Positions 16,297 to 26,500 of a stretch of DNA of 64,000 nucleotides are shown piece after piece. The DNA comes from Oceanobacillus_B kapialis (GTDB lineage: Bacteria > Bacillota > Bacilli > Bacillales > Amphibacillaceae): the NCBI RefSeq assembly GCF_042685265.1, contig NZ_JBHUMX010000045.1. One strand, 5' to 3'. The notes beneath the pieces are model-generated. The model had not been told where the DNA came from. It saw nothing but the letters and a program-made list of their open reading frames with translations, and made no database searches. Positions within the stretch are counted from its first letter, which is position 1, and each line of letters begins with the position of its first letter. Both the position numbers and the translations under genes were made by a program.

Positions 16297-17946
16297 ATGG
16301 GGCTAATGTCATTAACCGTTGGTGAACTTTTGGAAAAGCAAGTAAATGAGAACCCCCATCATGAAGCAGTAGTCTATCCAGAATTAAATTTTCGCAAAAC
16401 CTATCAAGCTTTTAATGAGATGGTAGATGAGGCAGCAAAAGGTTTCATGGCTCTCGGGATTGAAAAGGGCGATCATGTCGCGATATGGGCGGATAATAAA
16501 CCAGAATGGCTTGTGTCACAATTTGCTACAGCAAAAATTGGAGCCGTACTTGTGACTGTTAATACGAATTATCAAGCGATGGAACTTGAATACCTATTAA
16601 AACAATCCGATACCAAGACACTAATTTTAGCACCATCTTATAAAGGGACTTCTTACTTAGATATTTTACAAAAGGTTTGCCCGGAGCTAGAGACCAGTGA
16701 TAAAGGCAGCTTTTATTCGGAAAATCTTCCAAACTTAAAAAATATTATCGTCTTAGATGAAGATACACGGCCCTATGCATTCACCTGGAACGAGATTCTC
16801 AATAAACGAGTGGAGGTAAGTTCACAGGATTTAAAAGAGCGAAGTGTTTCATTGGATCCTTTTGATGTGATTAACATGCAGTATACTTCTGGGACGACAG
16901 GCTTTCCTAAAGGAGTCATGCTTACTCATCACAATATAGTAAACAATGGTAACCAAATTGCCGATTGCATGGAGTTTACGCCAGCTGATCGATTGTGTAT
17001 TCCGGTACCTTTCTTTCATTGCTTTGGTTGTGTGCTTGGCATATTGGCTGCGGTGTCAAAGGGAACTACTATGGTCGTGTTAGAGCAGTTTGATCCAGTT
17101 GGTGTTCTAAAGGCTGTAGAAACAGAGAAATGTACGGCTTTACATGGGGTGCCAACAATGTTCATTGCAGAACTCAACCATCCTGATTTTGCTAATTATA
17201 ATGTTTCATCACTACGCACTGGTATTATGGCAGGTTCTACATGTCCAATGGAAGTGATGACAAATGTAATGGAAAAAATGGGTGCTAGTGAGATTACGAT
17301 TGTTTATGGACAGACGGAATCCTCTCCAGCTATTACCCAAACGAGAACAAATGACCCGATTGAAAGAAAGGTAAGCACTGTTGGGAAGCCACATCCAAAT
17401 GTAGAAGTGAAGGTGGTAATTCCTGGTACAACTGAGGAACAGACGACAGGAGTACCAGGTGAGTTACTCACAAGAGGGTACCATGTGATGAAAGGTTATT
17501 ACAAAAATCCTGAAGCGACTTCAGAAGCAATTGATGAAGATGGGTGGCTGCATACAGGAGATCTTGCCGTACAGCATGAAAATGACTATTTAGAAATCAC
17601 CGGCAGAATTAAAGATATGATCATCCGTGGAGGGGAAAATATTTATCCTCGAGAAATTGAGGAGTTTCTATACCAGCACCCCGCCGTCTTAGACGTGCAA
17701 GTCGTTGGGATACCTGATGAGAAATACGGAGAAGAAATACTTGCTTCAATTATCCTTAAGGACACAAGCAGTATGAAAGCAGAAGAGATTAGGGAGTATT
17801 GTAAAGGCAATATTGCCAGACATAAAATCCCACGATATGTTCAATTTGTTTCGTCCTACCCCATGACTGCCAGCGGAAAAATACAGAAGTTTAAGTTGAG
17901 GGAGGATGCAGTGAAAAAACTTGACGCAATAGGAGAGATTCCATGA
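16297..17946 (+). CDS. yngI: AMP-forming acyl-CoA synthetase (YngI type)
   Basis: A 549-residue ANL-superfamily ligase: P-loop-like YTSGTTGFPKGVM, IVYGQTESSP, GWLHTGDLA, and the C-terminal GRIKDMIIRGGENIYPREIEE with the catalytic Lys near TASGKIQKFKLRE. It activates a carboxylic acid (isovalerate, acetoacetate or a medium-chain acid) to its CoA ester. In B. subtilis the yngI neighbour is annotated as acetoacetyl-CoA-synthetase-like; in this operon either feeding isovalerate in or recycling acetoacetate would fit. Its last four bases overlap the next gene. Confidence 0.9.
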   Translation: MGLMSLTVGELLEKQVNENPHHEAVVYPELNFRKTYQAFNEMVDEAAKGFMALGIEKGDHVAIWADNKPEWLVSQFATAKIGAVLVTVNTNYQAMELEYLLKQSDTKTLILAPSYKGTSYLDILQKVCPELETSDKGSFYSENLPNLKNIIVLDEDTRPYAFTWNEILNKRVEVSSQDLKERSVSLDPFDVINMQYTSGTTGFPKGVMLTHHNIVNNGNQIADCMEFTPADRLCIPVPFFHCFGCVLGILAAVSKGTTMVVLEQFDPVGVLKAVETEKCTALHGVPTMFIAELNHPDFANYNVSSLRTGIMAGSTCPMEVMTNVMEKMGASEITIVYGQTESSPAITQTRTNDPIERKVSTVGKPHPNVEVKVVIPGTTEEQTTGVPGELLTRGYHVMKGYYKNPEATSEAIDEDGWLHTGDLAVQHENDYLEITGRIKDMIIRGGENIYPREIEEFLYQHPAVLDVQVVGIPDEKYGEEILASIILKDTSSMKAEEIREYCKGNIARHKIPRYVQFVSSYPMTASGKIQKFKLREDAVKKLDAIGEIP

Positions 17947-19298
17947 TAAAAAAAATACTGATCGCAAACAGGGGAGAAATTGCAGTAAGAATCATCCGTA
18001 CATGTAAGAAAATGAACATTGGGACTGTCGCAGTATATTCAGAAGCTGATCAGAAAGCAGACTTTGTAAAAATGGCAGATGAAAGCTATTTAATTGGCCC
18101 ACCTAGAGTTAATGAAAGTTATTTGAATGCTGAAAAGATTCTCGCTGTCGCAAAACAAGCGAACGCAAATGCGATCCATCCCGGGTACGGTTTTCTAAGT
18201 GAGAGCGAGGTTTTTGCAGAACAATGCGAAAAGGAGGGCATTATTTTTATTGGGCCTAAAGCATCGGTAATCAGACAAATGGGTAGCAAAATTTTAGCAA
18301 GGCAGATAATGGAAAAAGCTGGTGTGCCTACCATCCCTGGAACGAAAGAGGCAGTAAGTACTTCAGAGGAGGCAATAAAGGCTGCAGAGCATATCGGATA
18401 TCCGATTATGCTTAAAGCGTCTGCAGGTGGAGGCGGTATTGGCATGCAAGTTGTCAACTCTGACGAAGAGCTGATACAAGCTTTTGAAAGTAACACAAAA
18501 CGCGCCAAGACGTTTTTTGGTAATGGTGATATGTTTATGGAGAAAAAACTTGAAAATGCAAGGCATATCGAAGTACAGCTACTCGCAGATAGTCATGGAA
18601 ATGTTCTTCATTTATTTGAACGGGATTGCTCTATCCAGCGACGGAATCAAAAAGTAGTGGAAGAAGCACCTTCTACCTTTATTTCTGAGGAAACGAGAAA
18701 GCAGATGGCAGAAGCCTCTATTAATGCTGCCAAGGAACTAAGCTATACGAGTGCAGGCACCATTGAGTTTCTTGTCGACGCAGAAGAAAACTTTTATTTC
18801 TTGGAAATGAATACACGCATTCAAGTAGAACATCCAGTTACAGAAGAAATTACAGGTATCGACATTGTAGAAAAACAAATTCAAATTGCTGGTGGTGAGC
18901 GCCTACCTATCTCACAAACAGATATTCTAATGAACGGGCATGCCATTGAAGTAAGGGTTTATGCAGAAGATCCTCGTACATTCTACCCTTCACCGGGACA
19001 TGTAAATGAAGTGGTATTTCCAAAGGGAGAACATATTCGAAACGAACCAGCTATTACTTCAGAATGTGATGTCACACCATTTTATGACCCGATGATTGCC
19101 AAACTGATTGTTCATGGAACAAATAGAAAAGATGCAATTTCAAAACTTACAGAAGCTTTAAAGACCTATAAAGTAGATGGTATCAAAACAAATTTACCAA
19201 TGCTACAGCGCATCGTAACGAACGAGACGTTTAAAGAAGGTAATGTTACCACCGCATTTATTCAGGAACATTATGTACCTACAATCAAAGTAAAATAA
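17943..19298 (+). CDS. yngH: Biotin carboxylase subunit of methylcrotonyl-CoA carboxylase
   Basis: A 451-residue ATP-grasp biotin carboxylase: N-terminal KILIANRGEIAVRIIRTCKK, glycine loop KASAGGGGIGMQ, HIEVQLLADSHGNVLHLFERDCSIQRRNQKVVEEAP, and EMNTRIQVEHPVTE. It carboxylates biotin on the small carrier encoded next. The ATG overlaps the preceding gene's stop by four bases (ATGA), so translation is coupled. Its partner is the carboxyltransferase at 21261, not acetyl-CoA carboxylase, judged from context. Confidence 0.93.
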   Translation: MIKKILIANRGEIAVRIIRTCKKMNIGTVAVYSEADQKADFVKMADESYLIGPPRVNESYLNAEKILAVAKQANANAIHPGYGFLSESEVFAEQCEKEGIIFIGPKASVIRQMGSKILARQIMEKAGVPTIPGTKEAVSTSEEAIKAAEHIGYPIMLKASAGGGGIGMQVVNSDEELIQAFESNTKRAKTFFGNGDMFMEKKLENARHIEVQLLADSHGNVLHLFERDCSIQRRNQKVVEEAPSTFISEETRKQMAEASINAAKELSYTSAGTIEFLVDAEENFYFLEMNTRIQVEHPVTEEITGIDIVEKQIQIAGGERLPISQTDILMNGHAIEVRVYAEDPRTFYPSPGHVNEVVFPKGEHIRNEPAITSECDVTPFYDPMIAKLIVHGTNRKDAISKLTEALKTYKVDGIKTNLPMLQRIVTNETFKEGNVTTAFIQEHYVPTIKVK

Positions 19299-19311
19299 GG
19301 AGGAAAATTAA

Positions 19312-19521
19312 ATGGAACTTAAAGCTAGCATGGCGGGAAGCGTTTGGAAAGTGAATGTAAATCAAGGAGATTCAGTCAGCGAAGGACAAGACGTTGTTAT
19401 CTTGGAATCTATGAAAATGGAGATTCCTATACCTGCAGAAATAACAGGAACTGTGCAGGAGTTGCGCGTAGCAGAAGGTGATTTTGTAAATGAAGGTGAT
19501 GTGTTAGCAATAATTGATTAG
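19312..19521 (+). CDS. Stand-alone biotin carboxyl carrier (YngHB type)
   Basis: A 69-residue biotinyl domain and nothing else, with the biotin-attachment Lys35 in ESMKMEIPI. The family's barrel-sandwich fold has two such half-motifs (VNQGDSVSEGQ, VAEGDFVNEGD). It shuttles carboxybiotin between the carboxylase and carboxyltransferase. In many bacteria it is fused to the carboxylase; here, as in B. subtilis, it is separate, 13 bases downstream, with its own AAGGAGG. Confidence 0.95.
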   Translation: MELKASMAGSVWKVNVNQGDSVSEGQDVVILESMKMEIPIPAEITGTVQELRVAEGDFVNEGDVLAIID

Positions 19522-19549
19522 AGTGATCAAGAAATGAGGAGGGTTGTAC

Positions 19550-20443
19550 ATGAACTTTCCACCAAAAGTGACGATTAAGGAAGTTGGTCCAAGGGATGGC
19601 CTACAAAATGAACATGAACTTGTTCCTTTAGATGCCAAAATAGATTGGATAAATATGCTTAGTGACAGTGGATTTTCCTATATTGAGATATCTTCGTTTG
19701 TCCATCCGAAATGGATACCACAATTAAAGGATGCCAAAGAGGTTGCAAAAGGGATTAAACGGCATCCTGATACTACTTATGCTGCCCTTGTCCCGAACCA
19801 AAGGGGATTGGAGCGGGCGTTAGAAGTAAATATTGATGAAGTATGTGTGTTCATTTCAGCCAGTGAGACGCATAATTTAAAAAATGTGAATAAATCTATT
19901 GCGAGCACTATGCAGGTTATTGAAAAAGTGGCAGAAGAGGCATCTAGTAATCATAAAACAGTTAGAGGCTATATTTCTACGGTGTTTGGTTGTCCTTATG
20001 AAGGAGAAACTTCGATTGATCAAGTTCTCTCACTCTGTGAAAAATTATTGGAAATGGGTGTTGAGGAATTGTCTATTGGGGACACGATCGGAGTTGCCGA
20101 TCCATTACAAGTAGAAAAGGTAACAACAGCATTATTAAACTATTTTCCCAAAGATAAATTGGCCATGCATTTTCATAATACAAGAGGAACGGCTCTTGCT
20201 AATGTCCTATCTGCAATGAACCTTGGAATTGCAAAATTTGATAGTGCCGTAGGGGGATTAGGTGGTTGCCCGTACGCCAAGGGAGCGACTGGGAATCTTG
20301 CAACAGAGGATCTCTTATATATGCTTCAACGTATGGGGGTTAAAACGGAAATAAATATAGAGAAGGTTAATGAAGCAGCTAGCTTTATTGCACGGTATGT
20401 ACCAACATTATCAAGCCATCAAATAAAATTATTAAATAACTAA
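19550..20443 (+). CDS. yngG: Hydroxymethylglutaryl-CoA lyase
   Basis: A 297-residue DRE-TIM metallolyase: VGPRDGLQNE with the catalytic Arg, HFHNTRGTALAN with metal-binding His residues, and GLGGCPYAKGATGN with the conserved Cys loop. It splits HMG-CoA into acetyl-CoA and acetoacetate, the last step of leucine breakdown. A TTG at 19544 touches GAGGAGGG, so the ATG at 19550 with six bases of spacing is preferred. Confidence 0.94.
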   Translation: MNFPPKVTIKEVGPRDGLQNEHELVPLDAKIDWINMLSDSGFSYIEISSFVHPKWIPQLKDAKEVAKGIKRHPDTTYAALVPNQRGLERALEVNIDEVCVFISASETHNLKNVNKSIASTMQVIEKVAEEASSNHKTVRGYISTVFGCPYEGETSIDQVLSLCEKLLEMGVEELSIGDTIGVADPLQVEKVTTALLNYFPKDKLAMHFHNTRGTALANVLSAMNLGIAKFDSAVGGLGGCPYAKGATGNLATEDLLYMLQRMGVKTEINIEKVNEAASFIARYVPTLSSHQIKLLNN

Positions 20444-20458
20444 TATGAGGAGAGAGAT

Positions 20459-21241
20459 ATGCGTTTGATAACATGTGAACTTATTGAAGACGGACGAATT
20501 GCCATACTTACACTTAACCGACCGGAGGCAGCAAATGCCTTGTCTACAAATCTTCTCGAGGAACTAAATAGGCAGATCCATCAAATAGAGCAATCCCCTA
20601 CTATTCGTTGTGTCATTATAACGGGAGCTGGAAATAAGGCATTTTGTGCGGGTGCGGATTTAAAGGAACGGCAAGGGATGGGCGAAGAACAGGTTGTGCA
20701 GGCGGTTCAGAATATTGGGGATACCATTACAGCACTTGAGAACCTCCCTATACCAGTTATCGCGGCGATAAATGGCGCTGCTTTTGGAGGGGGACTCGAG
20801 CTAGCGTTAGCTTGCGACATGAGAATTGCATCCCATCAAATAAAAATGGGACTTACGGAAACATCCTTGGCAATTATTCCTGGAGCTGGTGGTACACAGA
20901 GACTGCCCCGATTAATCGGAATCGGTCAGGCAAAGCGATTAATTTATACTGGTAAACCGATTGGGGCAGAAGAAGCTTATCGAATTCATTTAATAGAAGA
21001 GATTTCAAGTCAAGACGATCTGGTGAATAGAGCAATTGCTATAGCAAGTGATATTGCTTCTAATGGACCAGTTGCCATCCGACAAGCAAAATTTGCAATG
21101 GATGGCGGGATACAGACAGACCTTGAAACAGGATTGAAAATTGAGCGCTTGGCATACAAGGAAACAATTCCTACTAGCGATCGAATTGAAGGGCTAACCG
21201 CATTTAAAGAAAAAAGAAAACCTATCTATCAAGGGCAATAA
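20459..21241 (+). CDS. yngF: Enoyl-CoA hydratase, probable methylglutaconyl-CoA hydratase
   Basis: A 260-residue crotonase-fold enzyme: AFCAGADLKER and INGAAFGGGLELALACDMRIAS form the oxyanion hole, and LTETSLAIIPGAGGTQRL supplies an active-site Glu. Between the carboxylase and the lyase steps the needed reaction is hydration of 3-methylglutaconyl-CoA to HMG-CoA, which sets the likely substrate. The operon order around it is that of B. subtilis yngJ to yngE. Confidence 0.92.
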   Translation: MRLITCELIEDGRIAILTLNRPEAANALSTNLLEELNRQIHQIEQSPTIRCVIITGAGNKAFCAGADLKERQGMGEEQVVQAVQNIGDTITALENLPIPVIAAINGAAFGGGLELALACDMRIASHQIKMGLTETSLAIIPGAGGTQRLPRLIGIGQAKRLIYTGKPIGAEEAYRIHLIEEISSQDDLVNRAIAIASDIASNGPVAIRQAKFAMDGGIQTDLETGLKIERLAYKETIPTSDRIEGLTAFKEKRKPIYQGQ

Positions 21242-21260
21242 TTTTAGCAGGAGGGTAGCT

Positions 21261-22790
21261 ATGGACTATAGAGAAGATTTCAAGCAAAAAGTGGAAACGA
21301 TAAAAAAAGGCGGCAAGGAAAAATACCATCAACAAAATGAGAAAAAAGGAAAGCTATTTGTACGAGAACGGTTAGCCTTACTTTTAGATGAAGATCTTGA
21401 TATCGAGGATGCCTTTTTTGCCAATTGTATGGATGAAGGACTTCCTTCAGATGGGGTGGTAACAGGGATAGGAAAGATTAACGGGGAAGCAGTCTGTGTC
21501 ATGGCCAATGACTCTACTGTGAAAGCTGGATCTTGGGGAAAACGAACCGTAGAAAAAATTCTGCGTATCCAAGAGACAGCAATGAAGCTGGAAATACCGA
21601 TGCTTTATTTAGTTGACTCTGCAGGAGCGAGGATTACAGACCAAGTAGAGATGTTCCCTGGTAGAAGGGGAGCAGGACGTATTTTTCATAACCAGATCAA
21701 GCTTTCTGGACGGGTACCTCAAATATGCCTATTATTTGGGCCATCAGCGGCAGGTGGTGCTTATATTCCTGCTTTTTGTGATATTGTGGTCATGGTGGAT
21801 GGCAATGCTTCGATGTATTTAGGATCACCTCGAATGGCAGAGAAGGTTATTGGGGAAAAAGTCAGCCTTGAGGAAATGGGAGGAGCGAACATGCATTGCT
21901 CCGTTTCAGGTGTCGGAGATGTCTTAGTGCAGACAGAGCAGGAAGCTATTACTTTTTCAAGAAAATACTTGAGCTATTTCCCTGCTAACTTTAGACAAAA
22001 CCCTAAAGCAGCTGACATAAAAGAAGTAAAATTTACAGAAAAGACTCTAACAGATATCATACCGAAAAACCAAAATGCTCCTTTTAATATGTATGACTTA
22101 ATTGATAAAATCATTGACGAGGAAAGCTTTTGTGAAATTAAGAAAAAGTTCGCGCCAGAATTAATTACGGGATTAGCCAGAATAAATGGTAAGTCGGTTG
22201 GGATTATTGCCAATCAGCCTCGAGTAAAGGGTGGCGTGCTTTTTCCTGACTCAGCAGACAAATCGGCAAAGTTCGTTCAGCTATGTGACGCTTTTCATAT
22301 CCCGCTCCTCTTTCTAGTCGATGTACCAGGCTTTATGATAGGAACAAAGGTAGAACGTGCTGGCATCATTCGTCACGGTGCTAAAATGGTCGCAACCATG
22401 AGTGAAGCCACGGTTCCGAAAATCTCAGTTATTGTAAGGAAAGCGTATGGTGCAGGATTATATGCAATGGCTGGTCCAGCATTTGAGCCGGATAGCTGTA
22501 TCGCTTTACCTACTGCGCATATTGCTGTTATGGGACCTGAAGCCGCAGTAAATGCCGTATATGCGAATAAAATCGCAGAACTACCTGAAGCTGAAAGACC
22601 TGCCTTTATTAAAGAAAAGCAAGATGAGTATAAAGATAATATTGATATCTACCGGCTGGCTTCAGAGATGATTATCGATGCGGTAATTGACCCCGAGCAT
22701 TTGAGAGAAGAACTTTCTAAACGCTTCGCTCTTTATGAGTCGAAAAATGTGCAATTCACAGAGAGAAAGCATGGCGTTTATCCTGTATAA
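21261..22790 (+). CDS. yngE: Carboxyltransferase subunit of methylcrotonyl-CoA carboxylase
   Basis: A 509-residue carboxyltransferase with two crotonase-like halves: VDSAGARITDQVEMFPGRRGAGRIF and FGPSAAGGAYIPAFCD in the first, LVDVPGFMIGTKVERAGIIRHGAKMV and AYGAGLYAMAGPAFEPD in the second. It moves the carboxyl from biotin to methylcrotonyl-CoA. A propionyl- or geranyl-CoA substrate cannot be excluded by motif alone, but the lyase and hydratase neighbours argue for methylcrotonyl-CoA. Last gene before a terminator. Confidence 0.92.
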   Translation: MDYREDFKQKVETIKKGGKEKYHQQNEKKGKLFVRERLALLLDEDLDIEDAFFANCMDEGLPSDGVVTGIGKINGEAVCVMANDSTVKAGSWGKRTVEKILRIQETAMKLEIPMLYLVDSAGARITDQVEMFPGRRGAGRIFHNQIKLSGRVPQICLLFGPSAAGGAYIPAFCDIVVMVDGNASMYLGSPRMAEKVIGEKVSLEEMGGANMHCSVSGVGDVLVQTEQEAITFSRKYLSYFPANFRQNPKAADIKEVKFTEKTLTDIIPKNQNAPFNMYDLIDKIIDEESFCEIKKKFAPELITGLARINGKSVGIIANQPRVKGGVLFPDSADKSAKFVQLCDAFHIPLLFLVDVPGFMIGTKVERAGIIRHGAKMVATMSEATVPKISVIVRKAYGAGLYAMAGPAFEPDSCIALPTAHIAVMGPEAAVNAVYANKIAELPEAERPAFIKEKQDEYKDNIDIYRLASEMIIDAVIDPEHLREELSKRFALYESKNVQFTERKHGVYPV

Positions 22791-22805
22791 TAGAATAGCT
22801 TGACT

Positions 22806-22838
22806 AAACCAGAGGTTAACAAAAGCCTCTGGTTTTTT
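22806..22838 (+). terminator. Terminator of the leucine catabolic operon
   Basis: AACCAGAGG and CCTCTGGTT form a nine-base stem followed by a T run, 17 bases after the carboxyltransferase stop. Confidence 0.9.
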
Positions 22839-22960
22839 CGTGTTTATCCGTTCTATTTCATTAGTTTACTATAACTATATTATGTAAACTAATTAATATT
22901 TAGAATGAACCTGCTTTACATTCTCTTCCTTAAAGTTTATATAAAATCAATGTCTTGTAA

Positions 22961-22990
22961 TTGACATTCACGGGAAAAATAGAATAATAA
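22961..22990 (+). promoter_or_regulatory. Sigma-A promoter of the CBS protein gene
   Basis: A perfect TTGACA at 22961-22966 is followed, 17-18 bases on, by ATAATA/TAATAA at 22984-22990, 35 bases before the ATG. Confidence 0.6.
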
Positions 22991-23024
22991 ACCGTAATAG
23001 TACATTTTATATGGAGGATTTTTC

Positions 23025-23498
23025 ATGATAATTGAAGATTTTATGATTAGGGATGTTATTAGTGTAAAAAAGGAAACGACCATTAAAGAACTTCTGGAAA
23101 AGCTTGTTCAGCATAAGATTACTGGTGTACCGGTTGTGGATGAAGAAGGAAAACTGCTTGGTATGGCTACTGATGGCGACGTTATACGAGATATACAACC
23201 TAAGGGTAGAACCGTTTATGATATATTTTCCCTAATCCTGGTCAGTGAGCAAGCTGATTTGAAAGATCGGTTGCGCTATTCGCTTGACCGACAAGTAAAG
23301 GAAATCATGCAGAAAAACGTAGTGACGGTAAAACCAAAAAGTCCGATTGATGATGCGATGGCAGTTTTTTCGAAGCATCATATTAAGAAAATCCCTGTCG
23401 TTAATCCCGCAAATCGGGTAGTTGGTGTTATAAGTCGTGGTGATCTTATTCGTTACATTACTACGAAGTTAATTGATCAGACTGTTGATAAGCTATAA
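23025..23498 (+). CDS. Two-CBS-domain protein
   Basis: A 157-residue protein made only of a tandem CBS pair (Bateman module): MIRDVISVKKETTIKELLEKLVQHKITGVPVVDEEGKLLGMATDGDVIRD and KEIMQKNVVTVKPKSPIDDAMAVFSKHHIKKIPVVN. Such modules bind adenine nucleotides and act as energy sensors for a partner. No partner domain or obvious target is adjacent, as the DynA gene follows under what may be its own promoter. Role unknown. Confidence 0.9.
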   Translation: MIIEDFMIRDVISVKKETTIKELLEKLVQHKITGVPVVDEEGKLLGMATDGDVIRDIQPKGRTVYDIFSLILVSEQADLKDRLRYSLDRQVKEIMQKNVVTVKPKSPIDDAMAVFSKHHIKKIPVVNPANRVVGVISRGDLIRYITTKLIDQTVDKL

Positions 23499-23532
23499 GC
23501 TCATGTAGAAAATATAGTAAAAAGAGCGTATA

Positions 23533-26500
23533 ATGTGGAAGGAGAATGTTTTAACAGAGAGGGTCATGAAGTTGATCATACAAAAAGAAAGTAAGCAATT
23601 ATTTATCCAGAAATTGGCTACTTTGTACCAACGTTTTGTTGATGAGCAAGATGAGGTTAATGCATCGAAAATAATCGATTTATATAAGAAACAGAAAAAC
23701 GATCAGTTTATTATGAGTTTTGCTGGTCATTTTTCTGCTGGAAAATCTTCGATGATTAATGCCATACTTGGGAACGAAATCCTTCCGAAAAGTCCTGTTC
23801 CCACTAGTGCAAATATCGTTACTATTTCAGGTGGGGCTGGCTTTGTTCGTGTATACTTCCATAATGGGGAGATTATCGAAATAGAAGAGCCATATGATCT
23901 AGAGCTTATTAAGCAATATTCCAAAGACAGAGACCAAATAAAGCAACTTGATATTCGATCGAGGGACAGTGTTTTACCAAAGGATACGGTAATTATGGAC
24001 ACACCTGGCATTGATGCTGCTGATGATGCGGATCGACTAATGACTGAATCTGCGATGCATCTTGTAGATGTTTTGTTTTATATTATGGACTACAACCATG
24101 TGCAATCAGAAGTTAATTTACAATTCCTCGAGTCGCTTCAAGCTAAGCAAATTCCTTATTATGTCATTATTAATCAAGTTGACAAACATGACGACACAGA
24201 GCTTCCATTTGCTACGTTTGATGCGAGCATTAAACAAACGTTTGAACAGTGGGGCATTATGCCACAACGTATTCTCTATTCTTCCTTAACCAATCTTAAT
24301 GTTAAATATAATGAGTTCAGGACAATTCAAGATATTATCCACACAATGATCGAAAAAGACATTAAACAGCATGATACGACACCGAATGCTTTAAACACAA
24401 TCGTTAAAGCTCATGAAAAATATCTGGATAGTATTTATGAAGAAAAAATGCCTACGCTTGGTCAAGATCTTAGTGAGAACGATATTCATGCGGAATTAGC
24501 TGATCTTGTTGGACAGCGTGATGATAAGCTTGAAAGACCAAATGTTGTACACCAGGAGCTGATGTCCGAGGTTCAACAAACCTTAAAAAACGCTTATGTC
24601 ATGCCAGCTTCCTTAAGAGAGAAGGCAAAGCTTTTCCTTGCATCCAGACAGCCTGATTTTAAAGTAGGGTTTTTTGGTGCAAAAAAGAAAACAAAGGAAG
24701 AGCAGGAGGTCAGACTGCAAGCCTTTTTGGAAGAACTACACGAATCTGTAAAATCTTCGATAGAATGGCGCATCAAGGAGAAATTAACTGCGACATTGAC
24801 GGAGTATCAGATTCATGAGACAACCCTTTTACAAGAGGTGCAGGATTTAGAAGTATTTTATACAGAGAACGACCTTCTTCGATTCATGAAAACGGGAGCT
24901 ACCATAAATGGTGATTATGTATTAAATTATACAAATGACGTGGCTTCAGACATTAAAGCATTGTTTAAAAAACAAGCGATAAACCTTGCTGATAAAACGA
25001 AGACATATGTAGCTGAGCAAAATGCCAGTCAGCTTGATGAATGCAATAAACAAATTGCTCAACTTGAGCAGATAGCTACTATTAGGAATAAAAGAAATGA
25101 ATTTGAAAAAGAGCTTACTATTAAAAAGAATTTTTTGCGGGAACAGTTGGAAACAGATCATCCTTATGTGGAGTCTGTTGCGTCACTAGAAAAAACACTT
25201 CAAGTTCGTAAAGACCAGATAAAGCTTGTTTCTGCACCGACAGCAGAGCTTTCAACTCAAATAGAGCAAAAAGGAATAGCGACTAGTCACTATTCCGACG
25301 ACGAAAATGATGCAGGTTCACAGAATGAAATTGTCTTGGATCTCAATAAGACAATACACATCCTAGAAGATATCCCAGGGGTTCAGCATTTAGTCGATGA
25401 TTTGTTGCGTAAAAAACACAGGCTTGAAGAGCGCTCTTATACGGTCGCCTTATTCGGTGCTTTTAGTGCTGGAAAATCATCTTTTGCCAATGCATTACTT
25501 GGTGACAATGTACTACCAGTTTCTCCAAATCCAACAACTGCCACGGTAAATCGCATCAATCCAGTCACTGAAAACACCGGACATGGCACTGTTCAAATAC
25601 GTGTTAAGCAAAGAGAAGAACTGGAAAGAGACTTACTCGAAATATTAAAAGCGTTTAAGCCACCAACTACAGCATTGAAGGGTTTATTACATTGGGTAGA
25701 AGAGAACAGCTACCAATACAGCGATGACTTGAATCCATTATACCAATCCTATCTTCAAGCTATGATGGATGGTTATCAAGACATGGAAAAACATATCGGT
25801 GAAAAGCTCTTTATTCAGGCAGAAGAACTCGGGCCGTTTGTGACGGATGAGAAAAAAGCGTGTTACATTGATGTGATCGATTTGTACTATGATTGCGAGC
25901 TTACCAGACAAGGAATTACGCTTGTTGATACGCCAGGAGCTGATTCTGTAAATGCTCGGCATACCAATACAGCATTTACCTATATTAAGCATGCCGATGC
26001 CATTTTATATGTTACGTACTATAATCATGCACTGTCTCGTGCTGACAAGGACTTTCTTATGCAGTTAGGCCGGGTGAAAGATACATTCGAATTAGACAAA
26101 ATGTTCTTTTTGGTTAATGCTGCAGATCTCGCATCAAATGCGGAAGAGCTCAACCTGGTTACAGATTATGTTCAGGAACAACTAATTCAGTTGGGAATAC
26201 GATTTCCGAGAATTTTCCCGTTATCAAGTAAGCAATCACTAAAGGAAAAGAAGCAGAAGTCACACTTAAATGAAAAGATGGCTGCTTTTGAAACTGCTTT
26301 TCAGAGCTTTATAAAAAAAGGTTTAAGTTCGCTTACTGTATCTGCTGCAAAAAAAGATATGAATCGAGCAAAATCCACCTTGGCTCATTTATTGGAATCC
26401 AGCAAAATGGATCAACAGCAAAAGAAGGAGCTTGAGCTGAAACTCTCAAAAAAACAAGTTGAAATGGAACGCACAATTAAAGAGTATGAAACGAATGTTC